This document shows positions 6,912 through 13,983 of a stretch of 18,836 bases of DNA, piece after piece. The notes below the pieces were generated by a model. The model searched no databases. It saw nothing but the letters and a program-made list of their open reading frames with translations, and had not been told where the DNA came from. How positions within the stretch are numbered: the stretch's first letter is position 1; each line of letters begins with the position of its first letter. A program made the translations under genes and the position numbers. This stretch comes from Candidatus Zipacnadia bacterium. GTDB lineage: Bacteria > Armatimonadota > UBA5377 > JALGUK01. The stretch lies in the NCBI GenBank assembly GCA_029820875.1, contig JALGUK010000006.1, positions 1 through 18,836 of the forward strand, written 5' to 3'.

Positions 6912-8720
6912 ATGCGAAGGCGATCTTGCAGGGGAGGCCTTGGTCTGACGTTGATCGAGGTCTTGTTAGTGGTGGCGATTCTGTTGATTGGGGTCTATAC
7001 GGTCGCTGCGGTCTTCCCGCTTTTGCAACGGCAAATCAATCGCCAAGGGCAGCTTAGCCAGGCGGCGCAGATGTCCCAGGCCAAGCTGACTGATTGGTTT
7101 GCCGGCACACAGAACGCGTTGTTGGGGATCGTGGAATCGCCTTCTGTGGTCACCGGCTCGGCCGTTTACAGGACGGGGAGTGTGTCGCCGAACTCCGACG
7201 ACCCGAACACCGGGTACGAGTTTGTTCCAACCGATCCGCTTGCGGGCATTCCCGTAGACCCGACGGCTCCGCCCTCATGGGCGCCAGCAGTGCGCAACGC
7301 CATTAAGGACTTGCGGGACGTTATCGGCGAGCAGGCGGTTATTGCACCTCCGACAGCCGCGTTGCCGGGCTTTCCTACACTCTGCGCCTATCTCCTGAGA
7401 ATGGGGCCGGCCCAGCCGGAGACGATTACCGTGTGGGAGCGGGTGGAATACACCCGCGGCAGGCTCGGGGCGCTTGCGCCGGGCCAGTTCGCTGTCGACC
7501 CGACCACCGGCGACATCGAGACCAATCCCTTGCCGGGTACGGTCGATTCGGCCGGTAACGGCTTCATCGTGGCGGATTATACCTGGATGGACACCAGCGG
7601 TGCTCTTGGTATTCCTAATATGAGTTACGGCTTCCAGGATGAAGTGATTCCGGTCTCCGTGACATTCGGGCTTGCGACGGGAAGACCGGCGCCGCTCGCG
7701 ATGGGATACGGAGGCAGCATTTCACCGGGAGCGACGACTGTGTGGGGGCTGCGGCCGTTCCTGAGGGACGCGCAGGGCAACAACAATGGAGTGATTGACC
7801 CGGGTGAGTATGACCTCAGCCCGACTCCCCCGGCCGTGGACCCGCTTGGCATCGTAATCTATTTTAACACGCTGGACGCCGGGCGAACCGTGCAAGTGAG
7901 CTATCGGGTTCGTGATTGGAGCATCCTGTGGGAGGACCACACGGTCCCGCTCTTCGAACCGTTCGGCATTCGGCTCTCATCGATACCGCTGTGGGTCCCG
8001 GATCCCGGTAATCCCATCCCTGAGAAGGACGACCTGTTCGGCGGAACAGGCGGTGTAGGGGAACTGGTGGCAGCCTACGATATGACTGTCGGTGCATATT
8101 TGACCGACCAGGGCATGCTTGCGCCTCCGCCGGGAGATGAGGACCGGCTCTACGAGCGGGGCCAGGTGACTCTCCCGTCGAGCCTTGCAGGGCATAAGCT
8201 TCGTTTCTACTATCGTGCGAGGGACAACCAGGCCGTTCAATTCATCTGCGCGCAGCACTCCTATGTGCCGCTGGGCAACCCGGGCAGCCCGCTGGTTTCT
8301 CACATGATCCCACCCGGCGGCGTGGAACCGCTGGACCTGGACGAGGGGCGCGGATATGTGCTCCAGCAGGCCGGCAACGTTCCGGCGCTCGGGGTCGATC
8401 CGACGATATCGCCTCAGGCGTGGGTTCTTCTGTTTGCGCCGAGCGAGGCCGGCAAGACAGTCGCGATAACCTATACCCATCCTGACGCCTCCGGCGCACC
8501 GGTGAGGGAACACACCTTCGCTGATATAAGCACCGTCGGCATAACCTACCAAAACGCCACCTGGCACTATGCGGTGCTCGGCCCCAGGCACCCGAGCACT
8601 CCATTGACGCTTTGGGCAATTAATTCGGTGAACGGGGTATCGGTGAAGGCTCGGATATGGTGGACGGATGATAAGGGCCGTTATATGTATGTTGATGCGG
8701 ACGGGCTTGCGTCTCAATAA
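6912..8720 (+). CDS. Giant PilV/GspI-like minor pseudopilin
   Basis: This 602-aa protein has a prepilin leader: basic residues, then G11/L12 cleavage followed by L-T-L-I-E (Glu at mature +5) and a hydrophobic helix to about residue 36. Position +1 is Leu rather than the usual Phe. The rest, about 560 residues, is rich in Pro, Gly, Thr and Val and looks like several beta domains; ordinary minor pseudopilins are 150-250 aa. It has three repeats of a strand motif A-G-x-x-[VL]-x-[VIF]-x-Y at 323-333, 426-436 and 513-523, resembling repeats in the secreted protein at 13984. An EF-hand-like calcium loop lies at 286-299 (N-x-N-G-V-I-D-P-G-E core). A very strong Shine-Dalgarno, AGGAGGTGA, lies 7 bases before the ATG. 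PilV/GspI is the nearest class by helix style and gene order; the class is uncertain. Confidence 0.85.
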   Translation: MRRRSCRGGLGLTLIEVLLVVAILLIGVYTVAAVFPLLQRQINRQGQLSQAAQMSQAKLTDWFAGTQNALLGIVESPSVVTGSAVYRTGSVSPNSDDPNTGYEFVPTDPLAGIPVDPTAPPSWAPAVRNAIKDLRDVIGEQAVIAPPTAALPGFPTLCAYLLRMGPAQPETITVWERVEYTRGRLGALAPGQFAVDPTTGDIETNPLPGTVDSAGNGFIVADYTWMDTSGALGIPNMSYGFQDEVIPVSVTFGLATGRPAPLAMGYGGSISPGATTVWGLRPFLRDAQGNNNGVIDPGEYDLSPTPPAVDPLGIVIYFNTLDAGRTVQVSYRVRDWSILWEDHTVPLFEPFGIRLSSIPLWVPDPGNPIPEKDDLFGGTGGVGELVAAYDMTVGAYLTDQGMLAPPPGDEDRLYERGQVTLPSSLAGHKLRFYYRARDNQAVQFICAQHSYVPLGNPGSPLVSHMIPPGGVEPLDLDEGRGYVLQQAGNVPALGVDPTISPQAWVLLFAPSEAGKTVAITYTHPDASGAPVREHTFADISTVGITYQNATWHYAVLGPRHPSTPLTLWAINSVNGVSVKARIWWTDDKGRYMYVDADGLASQ

Positions 8721-8794
8721 AGGGTGTGTGCGGTGTCACGTTTGACAGGCGGGGACTGGGGGAAGACTTCCAGGTGGAGAGGCAAGTGAAAGTG

Positions 8795-9586
8795 ATGCGC
8801 GACCGCCAAGCGAATCAGGGCTTTACGCTCATCGAACTGCTTGTTGTCATCGGCATCTTCGTGCTCTTTGCCGCGTTGGTGTTCCCGTTCGTGACGGGCG
8901 TTGAAGAGGGCAACAAGATGATGGGCTGCCAGTCCAACATGCAAGCGATTTACCGTGCCCTGAAGATGTATCACCTGGACATGCACGGGTACCCGGGACC
9001 TGTCAAGACAGTCTGTTGGGCCTGTAATCCGCCGACCGTCACGGACCACTGGGTGGACAAGTGCCCGGTGTGCGGGGAGACTGAGAAGCTTGAATACGTC
9101 GGGGGATTGCACGCATTGCTCGACGGCGGATACCTCAATCGGCAAAGCCTGGCATGCCCTTGCAGCCCGTACGACCCTGAGCAGGCGGCCTACGCTACAT
9201 CTTACGAGGATAAGGATCCCGATGCTAACAAGGGCAACGGGGCGTACAAGTTCTTGCCTAACCGGGTTAGCTGGAGCGATGCCGGAGGGCTGAGCACGAC
9301 TGATTCCATCGAGGGACGCGACGTACCCATCTACTTCCGGCAGTTGGCGCCTGACCCGAGTGCACCCGCCCCGTGGAACGGCCTGAGGATAACCTGGAAC
9401 GCCGACGAGAGCACGGTGGTGACCTGGTGCAATTACCATGCCGGTCTTATCCGCAGAAATGGAAAGGACCAGTATTTTGTGCTCTTCCTTGACGGGCGGG
9501 TGCAGATGCAAGACATGGACCGGATCGCCGGAAGCGACGCGCTGATTGACGAAACGTGGCGTGCCACGCCGGTACCGGAGCCTTAG
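8795..9586 (+). CDS. GspG-like pseudopilin with a CxxC-x12-CxxC knuckle
   Basis: From the ATG at 8795 the protein has 263 aa with a 9-residue leader, G9/F10 cleavage, F-T-L-I-E and a hydrophobic helix ending F-P-F. In-frame GTG codons at 8726, 8786 and 8792 are alternatives. I prefer 8795, or 8786/8792, because GGAGAGG at 8776-8782 is just upstream and because prepilin leaders are short. The mature domain has the GspG-like Q-S-N-M-Q-A-I-Y-x-A-L-K-M-Y-H-x-D-x-x-G-Y-P pattern. Inserted after it are four cysteines, C74-x2-C77-x12-C90-x2-C93, arranged like a zinc ribbon, and further on a C-P-C motif. The C-terminus repeats the pattern of the 6078 pseudopilin (C-N-Y-H-A-G, then V-L-F-L-D-G-R-V). 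It lies 10 bases upstream of the next gene, so the two are probably translationally coupled. Confidence 0.86.
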   Translation: MRDRQANQGFTLIELLVVIGIFVLFAALVFPFVTGVEEGNKMMGCQSNMQAIYRALKMYHLDMHGYPGPVKTVCWACNPPTVTDHWVDKCPVCGETEKLEYVGGLHALLDGGYLNRQSLACPCSPYDPEQAAYATSYEDKDPDANKGNGAYKFLPNRVSWSDAGGLSTTDSIEGRDVPIYFRQLAPDPSAPAPWNGLRITWNADESTVVTWCNYHAGLIRRNGKDQYFVLFLDGRVQMQDMDRIAGSDALIDETWRATPVPEP

Positions 9587-9589
9587 GAG
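9585..9589 (+). promoter_or_regulatory. Shine-Dalgarno overlapping the upstream stop codon
   Basis: AGGAG overlaps the TAG stop (9584-9586) of the previous gene and lies 7 bases before the ATG at 9597. The in-frame ATG at 9591 is only one base away and is therefore less likely. This points to translational coupling of the two pseudopilin genes. Confidence 0.55.
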
Positions 9590-9596
9590 CATGGCA

Positions 9597-11234
9597 ATGA
9601 GCCCTCAGCATGGCGGAAGAAAAGCAGGATATGCCGCTCCACTTCCACGGAGCTGTGGTGCGGCTGTGCTCAGCACGGTCGGGTTCACTTTGATAGAAGT
9701 CTTAGTGGTCCTGGCCATCCTGGTCATACTTTTCGGGTTGCTCTTTACGCCTTTGATGACGGGCATGGAGATGTTCACCCAAGGCGAGCGCACTGTGGCC
9801 AGGCAGAATGCAGTGTCATTGGCCTACAAGCAGGTAAGTCAGGAACTCGCCGGCGCGTACTATATTCTGACCCGGGACGAGATGTTTACAAACCGCCCGA
9901 CGCCCTTGGAGGCAGCGACTGCCGCCGCGGGCGCGTTGCAGTACGACTTCAGCCGGATAACATTCATCCCCGCTGCACCAGGTACGAGCGGTGTCCCGCA
10001 GCCGAGCGTCGTCGAATTCCGCGTCGGCCTGTCCTATGACAGCGACCCCTTTGACGACCACCCGGACCCGGCTCAACCGTATAACGACGTGCTTGAGCCT
10101 GGTAAACCTTTGAATACGTATGTGCTTTACCGGGGTCAATGGAGCGCCAACAACCTTGCTGCAGCCTGGGCCAAGTGGGCCGGCGGGAACCCGCCTGACG
10201 TACTTAGCGCGTTGACAGCCAAGGGGGAGTTCGACATACCGGGTAACACCATCTTTCTCGATTCCAGCCAGATTGCTGAAGGCTACTGGCTATTTGACCC
10301 GGTATCCGGCTCCTCCAACTACGTACACCAGGTTCGCGGAGTGCAGTTTGTGCCCGAGCAGGTGGTCGGCGAAGAATTACAGATGGACCCGTTGGGCATG
10401 CAGTACGTCGCCCGGCACGGTTACTGGGAGGGGCCCCAGGACACCGCGACAACGGTCATCAATGGAACGATAAGCGGGCCTATGGCTGTCCGGATTACCG
10501 TATACCGCTGGGACCCGACGGCCACGCCGCCATCGTATCAACCTATTGCAGACACAGATCCGGATCCGACCCGCCGGGTGGCGTCCCCGCCCAATCCCGC
10601 GACGTGTCGGCTCGCTTACGACTCCTACCGCGGGCGGGTGGTTGCTGCACGCACCGTCTGGGCGGCATATCCGGCACAGTCCGGCTTCCCGACGCTCACG
10701 CAAGTGACGGCGAACGAGTACGACTTGCCTGATCCTGGGGGCGGCGCGAGTTGGAGCCCGAATTGGAAGATTGTACCCGGTTCGGTAAGAGTTTACTACG
10801 GGAATTCGCCGAACTGGAAGAGGTATGTCCCATCGGATGCCACTGCGAGCGAGCTTGCGACATTTGAGTACAAGCTGGCCGAAGAGCTGGAGAAAATGCC
10901 CTGGGCGGTCAATACCAGCCACATTACATTCTCATCAAGCTCTCCGCCCGATACGACCGCCGGACGGATATGGGTCACATTCCAATGCCGCAACAACTTT
11001 TACGTGGACCCGTCCAACCCGTCGGATCCGTCCAACGGCACCGATGATATCGTCCGGGTGGACTACTTCACTCGGGAGCTGATTGGGACCGTGGTCACTG
11101 TGGCTGGATTGGGCGCGGTGGAGAAGGTGGACCCGGACTCGAGCACGGCCATAAGATTCAATGAGGCGCTGACGGCGCGCCAGGCAGGGGTCATCCGCGT
11201 TCAGAATATGCCGCTTTCGCCCTCCGCGCAATAA
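9597..11234 (+). CDS. Large PilW/GspJ-like minor pseudopilin
   Basis: From the ATG at 9597 the protein has 545 aa. It has a long leader of 29 residues, G29/F30 cleavage, F-T-L-I-E with Glu at +5, and a hydrophobic helix to about residue 50 (V-L-V-V-L-A-I-L-V-I-L-F-G-L-L-F). After the helix comes T-G-M-E-M-F-T-Q-G-E-R-T-V-A-R-Q-N-A-V and S-Q-E-L-A-G-A-Y-Y-I, the amphipathic continuation typical of PilW/GspJ. The remaining 450 residues are beta-rich, with many Pro, Asp and Thr, and have no domain I can name. GspJ and PilW are normally 200-300 aa, so this is about double. It would be cleaved by PilD and join the minor pseudopilin complex at the filament tip. The Shine-Dalgarno overlaps the stop of the previous gene. 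Confidence 0.84.
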   Translation: MSPQHGGRKAGYAAPLPRSCGAAVLSTVGFTLIEVLVVLAILVILFGLLFTPLMTGMEMFTQGERTVARQNAVSLAYKQVSQELAGAYYILTRDEMFTNRPTPLEAATAAAGALQYDFSRITFIPAAPGTSGVPQPSVVEFRVGLSYDSDPFDDHPDPAQPYNDVLEPGKPLNTYVLYRGQWSANNLAAAWAKWAGGNPPDVLSALTAKGEFDIPGNTIFLDSSQIAEGYWLFDPVSGSSNYVHQVRGVQFVPEQVVGEELQMDPLGMQYVARHGYWEGPQDTATTVINGTISGPMAVRITVYRWDPTATPPSYQPIADTDPDPTRRVASPPNPATCRLAYDSYRGRVVAARTVWAAYPAQSGFPTLTQVTANEYDLPDPGGGASWSPNWKIVPGSVRVYYGNSPNWKRYVPSDATASELATFEYKLAEELEKMPWAVNTSHITFSSSSPPDTTAGRIWVTFQCRNNFYVDPSNPSDPSNGTDDIVRVDYFTRELIGTVVTVAGLGAVEKVDPDSSTAIRFNEALTARQAGVIRVQNMPLSPSAQ

Positions 11235-11245
11235 AGGCGGCGTAG

Positions 11246-11291
11246 CGGAACACACGAAGAAACCAACGAGCTACGGAACCGGCGAAGAAAC
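11246..11291 (+). repeat. Paired direct repeat, 28-base period, in the pseudopilin/PilX-like gap
   Basis: The copies CGGAACACACGAAGAAAC (11246-11263) and CGGAACCGGCGAAGAAAC (11274-11291) match at 15 of 18 positions with a centre-to-centre distance of exactly 28 bases. The second copy also forms a small hairpin, CGAAG/CTTCG, with the following bases, and another perfect pair CGGTT (11298-11302) / AACCG (11306-11310) follows. The repeat lies before the Shine-Dalgarno at 11322-11329. It may be a binding site for a dimeric regulator or part of an RNA structure; function unknown. Confidence 0.5.
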
Positions 11292-11338
11292 ATGCTTCGG
11301 TTCGTAACCGATAACCGGACCAGGAGGTGTGACATCCC

Positions 11339-13861
11339 ATGAGATCCCGGGCAGCAGCCACGCGGCATTGTGGAGCATCGGAGAGCGGCCAAGCGCTGCT
11401 TCTCGCGGTCATCGTTATGCTCCTTATCCTCCTGGTCGGCGGACTATTTGTGGCACTGGTCTCCTTCAATCAAAGGGGCTCGGAGCGTTATAGTCAGGCG
11501 ACGCAAGCCGGCAGCGTTGCAATGATGGGAATAAACCACGCAAATCACGAGTTGATGTTCAGTCTTGATGGCGCCGACTGGCGACCACCGGCACCGGACT
11601 GGGGCGCAGACGGCACCCCCGGTACCGCCGATGATGACTATACAGAGTTCGATTTAGAGCATCACTGGGAGACATACACGAAGTATCGGGTTTCCGACGA
11701 TAGTTACTACTTGCTCAAGGTGAGTTACTCGCCGAGCCTCCCTGGATATGTGCCTGGGACCCCCGCTTATATCATTGTCGATTCGATTGCGGTAATCGAG
11801 GAGGGACAGACCCCCGCTTATACACGCCGGGTGGCTTACAAGGCGGTCCCGCTTGTGAGTTTCGGGCGCTACGTGACCGACTTCGAGCACGGTGGGGAGA
11901 CAGCCACTATGGGCGTGCCCTCGCAGCCGCCTAAGGGGAGCAGCCTCCCGCAGATTAAGTCCACCTGGACCGGATGGCAATACTATAACGTACCAGTGCA
12001 GTGGCTTGGGGTAAATGATTTTACGTCCATTCAGGCGGCCAACGGCGAGATCTGGGCTCCCTCCTCCAAGGCCAGTACAGGAACCGGCGGCCAGGACCCC
12101 GCTTCGGCGGGCGTAACCGTCCGCGAGGATGGGGGCCGGTTCAAGGTGAGCCGAATTGAAGCCCCTGACCTGGACGCCCGTGACCCTGTTACCGGCAAGC
12201 ACCGTCTCCGCGGCGGGACCAAGGAATCAGGTACGTGGGTCTCGGGTTCGTCGGGCAGCGCATATAACACCGGGGAGTACGGCTGGGGCAGGGCAATCTA
12301 CGTCGACAACTTCGATGATGTCCAGTTCCTCAAGGGCTATCGCTGCCCGATATGCGGCCAGCTTCGGCGGGACAGTGCCGGCAACCTCGCGATGGAGCCA
12401 GGCCCTTGCAGCCGCCCGAACTGCCCCGGCGTCTCGACGTATGATGACCAGGTCCGAGACCTTGATATGCTGCAGAAGAATTGGCTGCGGGCTGGCAAGA
12501 CCGGGGCATCGGACCCGGCGTTGGATATCGGATGGAACGCAACGCGGGAATGGTATGAGCCCAAGGACCGCCAGGGCCGGGACGCCGCAATCAAGATTAC
12601 TCTGTATCCGACTGAGGCCGCAGCCCAAGCCGTAGCATCTGCCGTCGGGGCGCCATGGCCGGTGCACCAGGCCGGCGAGCCTGGTCTTTTGATCGAGCGC
12701 TCGGCAGACGACCGCAACTGGCGCCTCCCCGACGGGAGCGACTCGGGTGTCAAAGTGATGATGTTCGACTACCCGGCCGATGGGGTCATTTACGCCGAGG
12801 GAAACATCCGCATCAAGGGGAGCTTGCCCCCGTCCACGCCCAACCGGGACTACAGCCTCAGTGTCTATTCAGGCGCGACCATATATATTGACGGTAACAT
12901 ATTGGTGCCCGAGATGACGCTCCTGGGAAGCAACACACGAATCGGGCTTTTCGCCGAGGATTTCGTCTGCGTGAACGCGACCCAACTCACTGCACCGACA
13001 AATGTTGACGCATTGGACCCGACGGCCGTGCAAGAGACCAATCCGGCCGACGGGTGGTACTGGGCGCTCAATCCCGGCGAAAGCGTCGGACTCAGACTCG
13101 CCTTCGGCCGTCCGCCCGCCGGGCAGATCAACCTCATTGTTAAGCAGTGCGCAGCGGACGACAGCGTGGAGACTGATGTCAGTCTGCGGTTGAACGGCAC
13201 CACTTATGACTTTGCCGATCGCGACCTGAGCGCTGGTTCCTATGAGCCGTACTTCCGATTCGTTCTGGGCCTTGCTGCACCGTGGATCTCGAACTCATTC
13301 TATCCCCAATACGAGAGACTGGCCACAAGTCCGAACCCGACCCTGCCGTGGCGTTTGGATGATGCCGTGGACTCAAGCGGCAACCAGGTCTTCCGCCGCT
13401 TTGGCGGCGGTGCTGGCTCGGCGGGCGCGGTCAACAATGTGGTGCTCACCAACTGGGGGCAGTCGAAGTATTGCCTGAAGCGCTTCAAAATTGAGGATTC
13501 GGCGTACGGAGCCCTGCACACGACCATTCAAGCGGCAATTTACGCCCAGAATGGCTCGTTTTTCATCATCCCGGGCACGTACTTTGACAAAACGACATTT
13601 GGAACTCCGGATGAGCAGCGGTTCGGCAGGTACAACTACGACATCTGGATTCTGGGGGCGGTCTCCGAGGAGCACCCGGCGCCTCCGGCGGACGCCTACC
13701 AATGGATGGACAAGTGGACGTTCTTTCTCGGGGGCAACCCGTATCAGCCTTGGGTGCAGTACGACCCAACGTTGACGCGTACGAGCACATGTAATCCCAA
13801 CCTGCCGAAGCTTCCAAAACTACCCTTGGGTCCGGGATTCGTCTATGTGGGCGAAGGGTAG
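11339..13861 (+). CDS. Giant PilX / DUF4900-like minor pilus component
   Basis: This 840-aa protein has a basic N-terminus and one hydrophobic helix at about 17-41, starting G-Q-A-L-L-L-A-V-I-V-M-L. This is the R/S-G-x-A-L pattern of PilX and related proteins, not the F-T-L-x-E of classical pseudopilins. Downstream it has Q-A-T-Q-A-G-S-V-A-M-M-G-I-N-H-A as in PilX helices. The middle part has four cysteines, C336-x2-C339-x17-C357-x4-C362, like a zinc ribbon. Residues about 475-550 contain V-I-Y-A-E-G-N-I-R-I-K-G and I-Y-I-D-G-N-I-L-V-P, a strand-turn pattern of DUF4900/PilX-like proteins; near 720-740 comes I-Q-A-A-I-Y-A-Q-N-G-S-F-F-I-I-P-G. PilX of Pseudomonas is under 200 aa, so this is very large. 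AGGAGGTG lies 9 bases before the ATG. Whether PilD cleaves it is unclear because the +5 Glu is absent. Confidence 0.8.
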   Translation: MRSRAAATRHCGASESGQALLLAVIVMLLILLVGGLFVALVSFNQRGSERYSQATQAGSVAMMGINHANHELMFSLDGADWRPPAPDWGADGTPGTADDDYTEFDLEHHWETYTKYRVSDDSYYLLKVSYSPSLPGYVPGTPAYIIVDSIAVIEEGQTPAYTRRVAYKAVPLVSFGRYVTDFEHGGETATMGVPSQPPKGSSLPQIKSTWTGWQYYNVPVQWLGVNDFTSIQAANGEIWAPSSKASTGTGGQDPASAGVTVREDGGRFKVSRIEAPDLDARDPVTGKHRLRGGTKESGTWVSGSSGSAYNTGEYGWGRAIYVDNFDDVQFLKGYRCPICGQLRRDSAGNLAMEPGPCSRPNCPGVSTYDDQVRDLDMLQKNWLRAGKTGASDPALDIGWNATREWYEPKDRQGRDAAIKITLYPTEAAAQAVASAVGAPWPVHQAGEPGLLIERSADDRNWRLPDGSDSGVKVMMFDYPADGVIYAEGNIRIKGSLPPSTPNRDYSLSVYSGATIYIDGNILVPEMTLLGSNTRIGLFAEDFVCVNATQLTAPTNVDALDPTAVQETNPADGWYWALNPGESVGLRLAFGRPPAGQINLIVKQCAADDSVETDVSLRLNGTTYDFADRDLSAGSYEPYFRFVLGLAAPWISNSFYPQYERLATSPNPTLPWRLDDAVDSSGNQVFRRFGGGAGSAGAVNNVVLTNWGQSKYCLKRFKIEDSAYGALHTTIQAAIYAQNGSFFIIPGTYFDKTTFGTPDEQRFGRYNYDIWILGAVSEEHPAPPADAYQWMDKWTFFLGGNPYQPWVQYDPTLTRTSTCNPNLPKLPKLPLGPGFVYVGEG

Positions 13862-13874
13862 CGGCAACAGTCAG

Positions 13875-13890
13875 CGGACAGTGGCCGGGT
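13875..13890 (+). repeat. Second copy of the intergenic element at 3663-3679
   Basis: CGGACAGTGGCCGGGT starts 14 bases after the stop of the PilX-like gene and equals the copy after pilT apart from one missing A. Here its GGCCG (13883-13887) can pair with CGGCC (13897-13901) across a 9-base loop. The rest of this 122-base gap holds an 8-base palindrome TGACGTCA (13910-13917) and the AAGGA ribosome-binding site at 13969-13973. Function unknown. Confidence 0.45.
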
Positions 13891-13983
13891 CGGCTGCGGC
13901 CGATACCAGTGACGTCAGCCTCAAAAGCTGCCTACGGACAACTGCCCCCTGACGATTGCTCACGGTAAAAGGATGATGCACCT

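Noticed and set aside
9546..9596. Upstream TTG start for the PilW-like gene, overlapping the previous gene
   Set aside because: It would lengthen an already long leader to 46 residues and has no good ribosome-binding site; the ATG at 9597 fits the AGGAG at 9585-9589.
11235..11338. Possible c-di-GMP-I riboswitch, prompted by an AACCGATAACCGG stretch
   Set aside because: The conserved GCAAA-type core and the two-helix junction of that class are absent.
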